A stretch of DNA of 5,259 bases, from assembly GCA_035301625.1 (NCBI GenBank), contig DATGTW010000014.1, forward strand, positions 1-5,259, in the 5' to 3' direction. A program made the translations under genes and the position numbers. The notes beneath the pieces are model-generated. The model saw only the letters and a program-made list of their open reading frames with translations. It was not told the origin of the DNA and searched no databases. Shown piece by piece: positions 1 through 5,259 of the stretch (positions are counted from its first letter, which is position 1; each line of letters begins with the position of its first letter). Source of the stretch: Paenalcaligenes sp035301625 (lineage in GTDB: Bacteria; Pseudomonadota; Gammaproteobacteria; Burkholderiales; Burkholderiaceae_B).

Positions 1-1
1 T

Positions 2-1399
2 ATAGGGCCGATCCCCCTGGATGAGTTCAAGCCTGAAAGTATTCAGCGTAAAATCGAAGCTAATCCCTTTGCTCGCGAGGCTAAAAATAAAAATCCGCGT
101 ATTTTGACCTTGACGCAAAGTACCTATGATGGGGTGGTCTATAATGTGGAAATGCTCAAAGAATTGCTCGGTGATCAGATCGAAACGCTGCATTTTGACG
201 AGGCTTGGATACCGCACGCACCCTTCCATAAGTTTTATAAAAACATGCATGCCATTGGGGGCGATGATCGTCCTAGACTCAATGACAGCATGATTTACGC
301 CACCCACTCAACGCATAAGTTGTTGGCAGGCCTATCACAGGCGTCGCAGATCACTGTTCAAGACAGTCAAACACGTAGCCTGGATCGCAACGTTTTTAAC
401 GAGGCTTATTTGATGCATACATCTACTTCGCCTCAATATGCGATCATTGCGTCATGTGATGTATCAGCGGCGATGATGGAGCCTCCTGGTGGGACAGCCC
501 TGGTCGAAGAAAGCATCCGCGAGGCATTGGACTTCCGCCGCGCGATGCGCAAAGTATCCGCTGAGTACGGGGCCAATGACTGGTGGTTCAAGGTCTGGGG
601 GCCCGATCACTTGGCTCACGAGACACAGAGCATCGGCTCACGCGATGATTGGATCTTGCGTTCCGAAGACGAATGGCATGGCTTTGGGTCGTTGGCCGAG
701 GGGTTCAACATGCTTGATCCCATCAAAGCCACGATCATCACACCAGGGTTGGACATATCGGGGACTTTTGCCGATGAAGGTATTCCGGCCGCCTTGGTGT
801 CTAAATACTTAGCCGAAAACGGTGTGGTGGTTGAAAAGACCGGTCTGTACTCTTTCTTTATTCTCTTTACCATCGGTATTACCAAAGGCCGATGGAACAC
901 GTTGCTGACCGCTTTGCAGCAGTTTAAAGATGACTATGATCGCAATCAGCCGCTGTGGCGTATTTTGCCCGAATTTTGTCGCAATTACCCACAATACGAG
1001 CGCTTAGGGCTAAAAGACCTGTGTCAGCAAATCCACGAGGTATACAGAAAATATGATCTGGCTCGCTTAACCACCGAGGTTTACCTAAGTGACATGGTTC
1101 CAGCCATGAAGCCCGCAGATGCATATGCAAAGATGGCCCACCGCGAAATTGAGCGGGTTGCCATTGATGAGCTCGAGGGGCGTGTGACAGGGGTGTTGTT
1201 AACCCCGTATCCTCCGGGTATTCCTTTGCTTATTCCGGGTGAGCGCTTTAATGACATGATTGTGCGTTATTTGCAGTTCGCACGCGAATTCAACGCCCAA
1301 TTCCCTGGTTTTGAAACCTATGTACATGGATTGGGCCAAGAAGAGGACTCCAACGGAGAAATCCGCTTTTACGTGGATTGCATTAAAGAGGACGATTAA
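2..1399 (+). CDS. ldcA: Lysine/arginine/ornithine decarboxylase, LdcA-like (5' truncated by window edge)
   Basis: PLP-dependent, fold-type I basic amino-acid decarboxylase: it removes CO2 from lysine, arginine or ornithine to give cadaverine, agmatine or putrescine in the cytoplasm. The frame is open from base 2, so the TTG at 104 is internal and not the start; about 465 residues are visible. The first residues read IGPIPLDEF, which I recall from Pseudomonas LdcA (about 750 residues), so roughly 285 N-terminal residues lie outside. Visible motifs are STYDG, then HFDEAW (Asp codon 197-199, expected to contact the PLP ring nitrogen), then ATHSTHK with the Schiff-base lysine at 317-319, then EWHGF, LDPIK and VEKTGLYSF, and the C-terminal domain with PYPPGIPLLIPGERF. 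The C-terminus (DCIKEDD) matches the family end, so the 3' end is intact. The H-protein gene follows 29 bases later on the same strand. Family assignment is very secure; the substrate among the three amino acids cannot be read by eye, and the ldcA symbol rests on recalled resemblance. Confidence 0.93.
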   Translation: MGPIPLDEFKPESIQRKIEANPFAREAKNKNPRILTLTQSTYDGVVYNVEMLKELLGDQIETLHFDEAWIPHAPFHKFYKNMHAIGGDDRPRLNDSMIYATHSTHKLLAGLSQASQITVQDSQTRSLDRNVFNEAYLMHTSTSPQYAIIASCDVSAAMMEPPGGTALVEESIREALDFRRAMRKVSAEYGANDWWFKVWGPDHLAHETQSIGSRDDWILRSEDEWHGFGSLAEGFNMLDPIKATIITPGLDISGTFADEGIPAALVSKYLAENGVVVEKTGLYSFFILFTIGITKGRWNTLLTALQQFKDDYDRNQPLWRILPEFCRNYPQYERLGLKDLCQQIHEVYRKYDLARLTTEVYLSDMVPAMKPADAYAKMAHREIERVAIDELEGRVTGVLLTPYPPGIPLLIPGERFNDMIVRYLQFAREFNAQFPGFETYVHGLGQEEDSNGEIRFYVDCIKEDD

Positions 1400-1417
1400 A
1401 TCTTTTTGGTTTATGAC

Positions 1418-1423
1418 AAGGAA
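1418..1423 (+). promoter_or_regulatory. Ribosome binding site of the gcvH-like gene
   Basis: AAGGAA lies 5 bases upstream of the ATG at 1429, in the 29-base gap after the decarboxylase stop. It supports that ATG as the start. No separate promoter is visible in this short gap, so the gene is probably read through from the decarboxylase. Confidence 0.75.
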
Positions 1424-1428
1424 ATTAA

Positions 1429-1800
1429 ATGACCATACCCAGTGACCGTTATTATGCTGATACCCACGAGTGGGTATTATTAAAGGACGAGATCCTTTAT
1501 GTTGGCATTACTGATTACGCCCAAGAGCAGCTCGGTGATCTGGTTTTTGTCGGTGATTTTAAGACAGGACAGCAGGTGGCTGCAGGCGATACAGTGTGCG
1601 TGGTAGAGTCGGTCAAAGCAGCCTCGGATATCTATGCCCCTGTGGCCGGCGAGGTGCTCGAAGCTAACGACAATGTCAGCAATGATCCTGAGCTTATCCA
1701 AAAAGAACCCTATGAGGCTTGGCTGTTTAAATTGCGCCCGAACCAGCTCGAAGATGTGGATACCTTGTTAAGCTCAAAACAATACGCCGAGACACTATAA
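1429..1800 (+). CDS. gcvH: Glycine cleavage system H protein-like lipoyl carrier
   Basis: H-protein family, 123 residues, close to the usual 125-130. In glycine cleavage the lipoyl arm of H takes the aminomethyl group from the P-protein, delivers it to T, and is reoxidised by L. Seen here: the N-terminal HEW (13-15), VGITDYAQEQLGD (25-37), and the lipoylation motif ESVKAASDIYAPV with Lys63 (codon 1615-1617), followed by GEV, N80 and PEL. Two family-conserved spots differ: the usual DLPEVG stretch is GDFKTG (42-47), and the usual PY-G-x-G-W turn is one residue shorter, EPYEAW (93-98). The start is ATG with a good AAGGAA site. It sits 29 bases behind the decarboxylase and probably shares its transcript. 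No gcvT or gcvP lies in the window, and the next gene is on the other strand. It may be the only H protein, encoded apart from its partners, or a divergent paralogue with another job. Family certain; role in glycine cleavage unproven. Confidence 0.93.
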   Translation: MTIPSDRYYADTHEWVLLKDEILYVGITDYAQEQLGDLVFVGDFKTGQQVAAGDTVCVVESVKAASDIYAPVAGEVLEANDNVSNDPELIQKEPYEAWLFKLRPNQLEDVDTLLSSKQYAETL

Positions 1801-1837
1801 TAAAACTTTTAAAAATTAATATAGCGTTTCGATTTTT
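1788..1837 (+). terminator. Putative terminator hairpin at the convergent junction
   Basis: An imperfect inverted repeat has 12-base arms at 1788-1799 (CGAGACACTATA) and 1820-1831 (TATAGCGTTTCG), with one mismatch and one G-U pair in the plus-strand RNA. The loop is 20 bases and AT-rich, and a TTTTT run follows at 1833-1837. This fits an intrinsic terminator for the decarboxylase-gcvH transcript. The same repeat folds in the minus-strand RNA after rpiR, but there the trailing T-run is poorer (TTTT only after several other bases). The arms lie inside the last codons of both genes. The stem is AT-rich and the loop large, so strength is uncertain. Confidence 0.5.
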
Positions 1838-2754
1838 AGGTTTTGGATTTGCATTTCCACATTTTTGATTGACTCAATGGCCTGGGGACCTAGTTCCCAG
1901 GCCACTTGGTTTAAGAGGCCCTCGGCAAACACAAAATAAGCTGAAATACTATTGCTGTAAAAGCTGCTTTGGACCGGGATAGCAAAAGTAAAATTGGCGG
2001 ACTCGGCCAACGGCGACAGTGTGTGGTCGGTCAGAGAGAGCAGGGTCACACCCTGTGCTGCTGCCTGCTGACCAATCTGTACGACCTCGCGCGTATATGG
2101 GCTGACACTGGCTGTGATCAGTACATCGCCAGGTTGCAGCTGTGCAAGCCCCTCGGCCAATCCTAAATTGTTGGGCTCAAGCAGTCCTACATGGGGGCGA
2201 ATGAGCGTCAGCCCATAGCATAGAAATTGCGCCAAAGCGCTGTATTGGCGCTTGCCATGAATACGTACCTGCCCTGCCTGGGCGATGGCCTGTGCGGCCA
2301 ATTGAAACTGTTCACTATTTAGTTGTTGCATAAACCCGTGGATATTATTTATGTTTTCACGGGCTAGTTGCTCGAGCCGTTGCCATGCCTGTTGGCTGGT
2401 CGAGGTACCATGGCCAGAATCTGAGCGATCCAGGCGGGGCTCTAGTAACCTCGTTGCCTGTGTACTATAAAATGACGCCTGTCGTGTCGAGAGACTGTTT
2501 TTAAAGAGCTCTTGGAATTGGTTAAAGCTCTCAAAGCCCAAGCGGCGTGACAGCCGGGTTAGGGTCGCCGGGCTGACATCAAACTGCACCGCGAGCTCGG
2601 TGATGCTGCTGTGTGCGGCATCCTTTGGATGTGTGAGCAACCCATGCAACGAGGCCATGGTTTTTTCCCCTAGCCGATATTCATCCGGCTGCGCCTGTAT
2701 GTGCAAGAACAGCTCGTGCAGTGCTTCTAAAGTATCCGGTGGGCTTTCAACCAT
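1816..2754 (-). CDS. RpiR/MurR-family transcriptional regulator (HTH + SIS)
   Basis: A cytoplasmic DNA-binding regulator of 312 residues, slightly longer than the usual 280-300. The N-terminal HTH_6-type domain covers about 1-90, with the helix-turn-helix at about 49-74 (ITELAVQFDVSPATLTRLSRRLGF), typical of RpiR proteins. A polar linker at about 105-125 (SDSGHGTSTSQQ) leads to a SIS domain at about 145-290, including PGDVLITASVSPYTREVV (208-225) and LSLTDHTLSPLAESA (239-253). SIS domains in this family usually sense phosphosugars, but the common SxSGxT phosphate loop reads SVSPYT (216-221), so a different ligand is plausible. The ATG at 2754 is the only good start: an in-frame stop lies five codons upstream, and no strong Shine-Dalgarno is visible. 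It is the last gene of the minus-strand block, 39 bases after the C45 hydrolase gene, and probably controls that transporter-hydrolase operon. Its operator is not identifiable here. Confidence 0.92.
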   Translation of the reverse strand: MVESPPDTLEALHELFLHIQAQPDEYRLGEKTMASLHGLLTHPKDAAHSSITELAVQFDVSPATLTRLSRRLGFESFNQFQELFKNSLSTRQASFYSTQATRLLEPRLDRSDSGHGTSTSQQAWQRLEQLARENINNIHGFMQQLNSEQFQLAAQAIAQAGQVRIHGKRQYSALAQFLCYGLTLIRPHVGLLEPNNLGLAEGLAQLQPGDVLITASVSPYTREVVQIGQQAAAQGVTLLSLTDHTLSPLAESANFTFAIPVQSSFYSNSISAYFVFAEGLLNQVAWELGPQAIESIKNVEMQIQNLKIETLY

Positions 2755-2793
2755 GGCAAAGGCTCGTTAGTTTTAAATAGGCGACTGTTGATT

Positions 2794-3816
2794 TTATAGA
2801 CGTTGTAAATCAGTAAAGCTGAACAATGGTGCCTGGTTAGGGTCATCATAAACAGCCCAGTGAACGGCCTGGTTATGGTAATGAAAATCGGCAGTTGCCA
2901 GCGTGTTTTCATTATCCGTGTCATTGGGTTGGCGTCTAAAAATAGGGAAACGATTGTGCTGGTCGTTGCCCAGTACGGCGAGTGGATCGCCATCAAAATT
3001 AGGATGCTCAACCAAACCACGGCCCTGAATCTGTCGGTATCCTGAGCTACCAGTAATGCGTTGTGGGTAATCTCTAAGCGCAGAATGGATGGCGTGGTTA
3101 GCGTGAAAGTACGGACTTTGTACGCGACGCACCGATACATCCGCATCGTTAAACTCGATGCTGTGCACCAGCAAGTGTCGGTCAGTCACATTGAGGTTAA
3201 AAGCACCCCCTCGAGGATGTGAAGTTAAAAGGTCAATCAGCGCGCCGTGGTCCGGACAATCTAAGGCGGCACGACAAAGCACCATGCGCGGAATACCGGG
3301 TTGAGCATAAAGTGCACGGATATTGTTGACGGTGATGCTCAGTTGGTGCTCATTGATGGCAAAGGTATGACCTGGAATAGAACCCGGATAAACGAAAGAG
3401 ATAAAATCTACTCCGTCTTGTGGTTGGGCATGAACGATACCGCAGTGGCCATAGAACCCGGGGTCGCCATCCTCGTTGTGAGTGACCCGAGGGTAGGGGT
3501 CAATCTGCAGCACACTAGAGCAACCATCAGGCGCATGGGCCCAAAGGTCGCCGCGGGCATTCCAGATAAATATATCCTCGATGGGTAAATCCAGGCCGTC
3601 AGCCAGGCCACAAAGTTCATCCCAAATATTTGGGAAATGGTCATGGACCCACTTTTGCATTTGCGACACAGTGGGGTGTTTGCGCCAAAGCATGAGCTCG
3701 GCCCAGGCAGATGTGTGGATCAGGTGTTTGCGGACTGCGTCAGCTCCAAAGGCCCCCAGTTGTTGGCCTAACTCATAAGGGCTACCAGATATCTCAAAGT
3801 ATTCTAAGCTATTCAT
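2794..3816 (-). CDS. C45-family Ntn-hydrolase (acyl-CoA:6-APA acyltransferase-like)
   Basis: 340 residues, about the usual length for peptidase family C45, whose members include fungal isopenicillin-N acyltransferase and insect Tan (N-beta-alanyl amine hydrolase). These are Ntn-hydrolases that cleave themselves to expose an N-terminal Cys, then hydrolyse or transfer acyl groups on amides. Seen here: N-terminal ISGSPYELGQQLG (9-21), which resembles the family's G-x-P-Y-E-x-G opening; GLADGLDLPIEDIFIWNARGD (70-90), the place of the usual LNAR-T/E-E motif; DGCSSVL with the predicted nucleophile Cys99 (codon 3520-3522), where relatives have GCT; HNEDGDP (113-119); and SITVNN (160-165). Cleavage before Cys99 would give chains of about 98 and 242 residues. 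There is no signal peptide, so it is probably cytoplasmic. The ATG abuts the ATPase stop (TAAATG), indicating translational coupling; a weak GTAGAG site lies in the ATPase end. Lying between an amino-acid importer and a regulator, it probably acts on the imported compound. The substrate is unknown. Confidence 0.85.
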   Translation of the reverse strand: MNSLEYFEISGSPYELGQQLGAFGADAVRKHLIHTSAWAELMLWRKHPTVSQMQKWVHDHFPNIWDELCGLADGLDLPIEDIFIWNARGDLWAHAPDGCSSVLQIDPYPRVTHNEDGDPGFYGHCGIVHAQPQDGVDFISFVYPGSIPGHTFAINEHQLSITVNNIRALYAQPGIPRMVLCRAALDCPDHGALIDLLTSHPRGGAFNLNVTDRHLLVHSIEFNDADVSVRRVQSPYFHANHAIHSALRDYPQRITGSSGYRQIQGRGLVEHPNFDGDPLAVLGNDQHNRFPIFRRQPNDTDNENTLATADFHYHNQAVHWAVYDDPNQAPLFSFTDLQRL

Positions 3817-4578
3817 TTACTCTACGTGCTGTAAAAAAGAGCGTAAACGCTCGTTGTCTGTTTGGTTGATGAGTTCGTCAGGGCTGCCATCTGCGGCGAT
3901 TTTGCCATGATCCATAAAAATAATGCGATTAGCCATGCGTTTGGCAAAATCCATTTCGTGGGTGACGACGATCATGGTCATCCCTTCTTCGCCCAGATCC
4001 TGCATCACGCGCAAAACCTCGTGGCGCAATTCAGGGTCAAGGGCCGAGGTGGGCTCGTCAAAGAGCATGAGCTTTGGTTTGATGGCCAAAGCGCGGGCAA
4101 TCGCCACGCGTTGTTGTTGGCCGCCAGAGAGCTCGTTGGGGTAGTGTTGCGCACGTTCGGCTAGACCGACCTTGTTAAGCAGTTCCATGGCCTCTTCGTG
4201 TGCCTGGTGGCGGGGTGTTTTGCGAACTTTACGCATACCAAACGTGACATTTTCCAGCGCTGTCATCGTCGGAAACAGATTAAACTGCTGGAACACCATC
4301 CCTGCCTCTTGGCGTATTTCGCGTATCTGTTTGCGATTGCCCAGTACACTGAGGCCGTCAACGATTAGATCGCCACCATTGATTTTCTCGAGCACATTGA
4401 TGCAGCGTAACAAGGTGGATTTGCCTGAACCCGAGGGGCCAATGATCACTGTGACCTCATTGGCATTTAGGTTGAGATTGAGGCCATCTAGTACCACCGT
4501 GGGGCCAAAGCTTTTGATCACATCGCGGAACTCGACCATCAGACGAGGGGATTGGGCGGGCTGTTGTGCGGTACTCAT
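3817..4578 (-). CDS. glnQ: Polar amino-acid ABC transporter ATP-binding protein, GlnQ-like
   Basis: The ATPase of a polar amino-acid importer, 253 residues, bound at the inner face of the membrane and coupling ATP hydrolysis to uptake. All ABC elements are intact: Walker A GPSGSGKST (47-55), Q-loop VFQQFNLFP (95-103), signature LSGGQQQR (150-157), Walker B LMLFDEP with D174 and E175, D-loop SALD (178-181), and switch His207 in VTHEMD. The stretch from RQEAGMVFQQF and the C-terminal FLQHVE match E. coli GlnQ closely from memory. It has about 13 extra N-terminal residues before MVEFRDV. The start at 4578 is favoured because it overlaps the permease stop as ATGA, with an AAGG about 11 bases upstream; Met14 is a possible alternative start. 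Partner of the adjacent permease. The glutamine-type subfamily is well supported, but the true substrate could be another polar amino acid or a derivative, given the hydrolase next door. Confidence 0.95.
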   Translation of the reverse strand: MSTAQQPAQSPRLMVEFRDVIKSFGPTVVLDGLNLNLNANEVTVIIGPSGSGKSTLLRCINVLEKINGGDLIVDGLSVLGNRKQIREIRQEAGMVFQQFNLFPTMTALENVTFGMRKVRKTPRHQAHEEAMELLNKVGLAERAQHYPNELSGGQQQRVAIARALAIKPKLMLFDEPTSALDPELRHEVLRVMQDLGEEGMTMIVVTHEMDFAKRMANRIIFMDHGKIAADGSPDELINQTDNERLRSFLQHVE

Positions 4579-5231
4579 AGTATGTGCATCCTTTTTTCAA
4601 TGAGACGTAATACGAGTGAGAGCACACCAATCATAGCCAGATAAAACAAGGCCACTGCGGTCCAAATTTCAACGGCGCGGAAGTTAGAAGCCATGATTTC
4701 TTGGCCTTGGCGAGTGAGCTCGCCTACGCCAATCACAATAAATAGTGAGGTGTCTTTGAGACTAACAATGAATTGGTTGCCCAAGGGTGGAATCATGCGT
4801 CGGAATGCCACTGGGCCGACGACAGAGGTCAGTACCTGCCATTCGGGCATGCCCAAGGCCAAACCAGCCTCGTGTAGGCCCTTGGCAACTGATTGAAAAC
4901 TGCCGCGGACGATCTCGGCAATATAGGCCCCCGAATTGACGACGATGGCAGCAATGGCAGCCGGCAGCGGATCAACGCGTACGCCGATAAGAACGGGTAA
5001 TGCAAAATAAATAAACATCACCTGCACCACGATTGGCGTGCCGCGTACGAGCCCGATGTAGATAGAGGCAATCAGGTGCAATAGTGGGTTGCCGTAGGCG
5101 CGCATCAGGCCTAAAAGAAAGCCGATGATCATCCCGCCAATGAGGCCCATGATGGTGATGTAAATGGTCAGCTTGGCACCCTGCACCAAGGGTGGCAGTG
5201 ACTCGATGATGACAGACCATTGGAAATCCAT
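4575..5231 (-). CDS. glnP: Polar amino-acid ABC transporter permease, GlnP-like
   Basis: An inner-membrane permease of the HisM/GlnP family, 218 residues, the usual length. It forms the channel for amino acids delivered by a periplasmic binding protein and works with the GlnQ-like ATPase. About five membrane segments can be seen, near 20-42, 53-80, 88-108, 155-170 and 188-210. Family signatures are RGTPIVVQVMFIYFALP (63-79), NSGAYIAEIVRG (99-110), the ATPase-contacting EAA loop EAGLALGM...GP (121-140), then PPLGNQF and SLKDTSLFIVIGV. These match E. coli GlnP nearly word for word as I recall it. The ATG at 5231 has a strong AAGGGGG site. It overlaps the ATPase gene by four bases. In E. coli the order is glnH-glnP-glnQ, so a binding-protein gene would be expected just beyond the right edge. 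Substrate specificity resides in that unseen protein. Confidence 0.95.
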   Translation of the reverse strand: MDFQWSVIIESLPPLVQGAKLTIYITIMGLIGGMIIGFLLGLMRAYGNPLLHLIASIYIGLVRGTPIVVQVMFIYFALPVLIGVRVDPLPAAIAAIVVNSGAYIAEIVRGSFQSVAKGLHEAGLALGMPEWQVLTSVVGPVAFRRMIPPLGNQFIVSLKDTSLFIVIGVGELTRQGQEIMASNFRAVEIWTAVALFYLAMIGVLSLVLRLIEKRMHIL

Positions 5232-5236
5232 GTGGT

Positions 5237-5243
5237 CCCCCTT
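5237..5243 (-). promoter_or_regulatory. Ribosome binding site of the permease gene
   Basis: On the minus strand AAGGGGG lies five bases before the ATG at 5231. It is the strongest Shine-Dalgarno in the minus-strand block and fixes the permease start. The few remaining bases to the window edge do not show whether a promoter or the end of another gene precedes it. Confidence 0.75.
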
Positions 5244-5259
5244 ATAGAAAGCACTGCAA

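Noticed and set aside
104..106. TTG as start codon of the decarboxylase
   Set aside because: The frame is open to the window edge, and the upstream codons read IGPIPLDEF..., recognisable decarboxylase sequence. The gene is truncated, not started here.
2741..2765. Imperfect palindrome around CCATGG at the rpiR start codon
   Set aside because: Arms match only partly once gaps are allowed. Too weak to call an operator or a start-blocking hairpin.
2755..2793. Separate promoter or terminator in the gap between the C45 gene and rpiR
   Set aside because: The 39 bases show no hairpin with a T-run and no convincing -35/-10 pair; read-through from the C45 gene is simpler.
2727..3146. Open frame of 139 codons on the minus strand, in another frame of the C45 gene
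   Set aside because: It overlaps conserved C45 coding sequence and the rpiR start; no family resemblance and no reason to prefer it.
4172..4603. Open frame of 143 codons on the plus strand
   Set aside because: It lies opposite the ATPase gene, which has every ABC motif; the plus-strand translation has no recognisable features.
5232..5259. Possible end of an upstream gene (codons ending CTA TAA) or a -10-like TATAAG on the minus strand
   Set aside because: Only 28 bases are visible. Five codons before a stop cannot identify a gene, and no properly spaced -35 box accompanies the TATAAG.

Overview
The window is dense bacterial chromosome with no RNA genes, CRISPR array, insertion sequence or attachment site that I can see. 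All genes belong to families typical of Pseudomonadota. The decarboxylase fragment reads much like the Pseudomonas LdcA type, and the transporter reads much like E. coli GlnP/GlnQ. Base composition is near half GC by eye. A beta- or gammaproteobacterium is the most reasonable guess, but no marker here fixes the genus.

The left part (about 1-1800) is on the plus strand. It holds the C-terminal two thirds of a large PLP-dependent lysine/arginine/ornithine decarboxylase, cut by the window edge. A complete lipoyl-carrier protein of the glycine-cleavage H family (gcvH-like) follows after 29 bases. The H gene has no gcvT or gcvP beside it here, and it departs from the family consensus at two normally conserved places.

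The right part (about 1816-5231) is on the minus strand and looks like the downstream end of one operon, read right to left: a GlnP-like permease, a GlnQ-like ATPase, a C45-family Ntn-hydrolase, and an RpiR-family regulator. Junctions are tight: a 4-base ATGA overlap, then a directly abutting TAA/ATG, then a 39-base gap. A periplasmic binding protein gene would be expected just beyond the right edge but is not visible.

The two blocks converge with only 15 bases between stop codons. An imperfect inverted repeat spans that junction, runs into both coding ends, and is followed by a T-run on the plus strand, so it is a likely terminator. Taken together, the minus-strand genes suggest uptake of an amino acid or an amidated/acylated amino-acid derivative, its intracellular hydrolysis by the C45 enzyme, and control by the RpiR protein. 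That substrate logic is inference. The plus-strand pair suggests amino-acid decarboxylation next to an unusual H-protein whose partner is unknown. No stretch over 300 bases lacks a gene.
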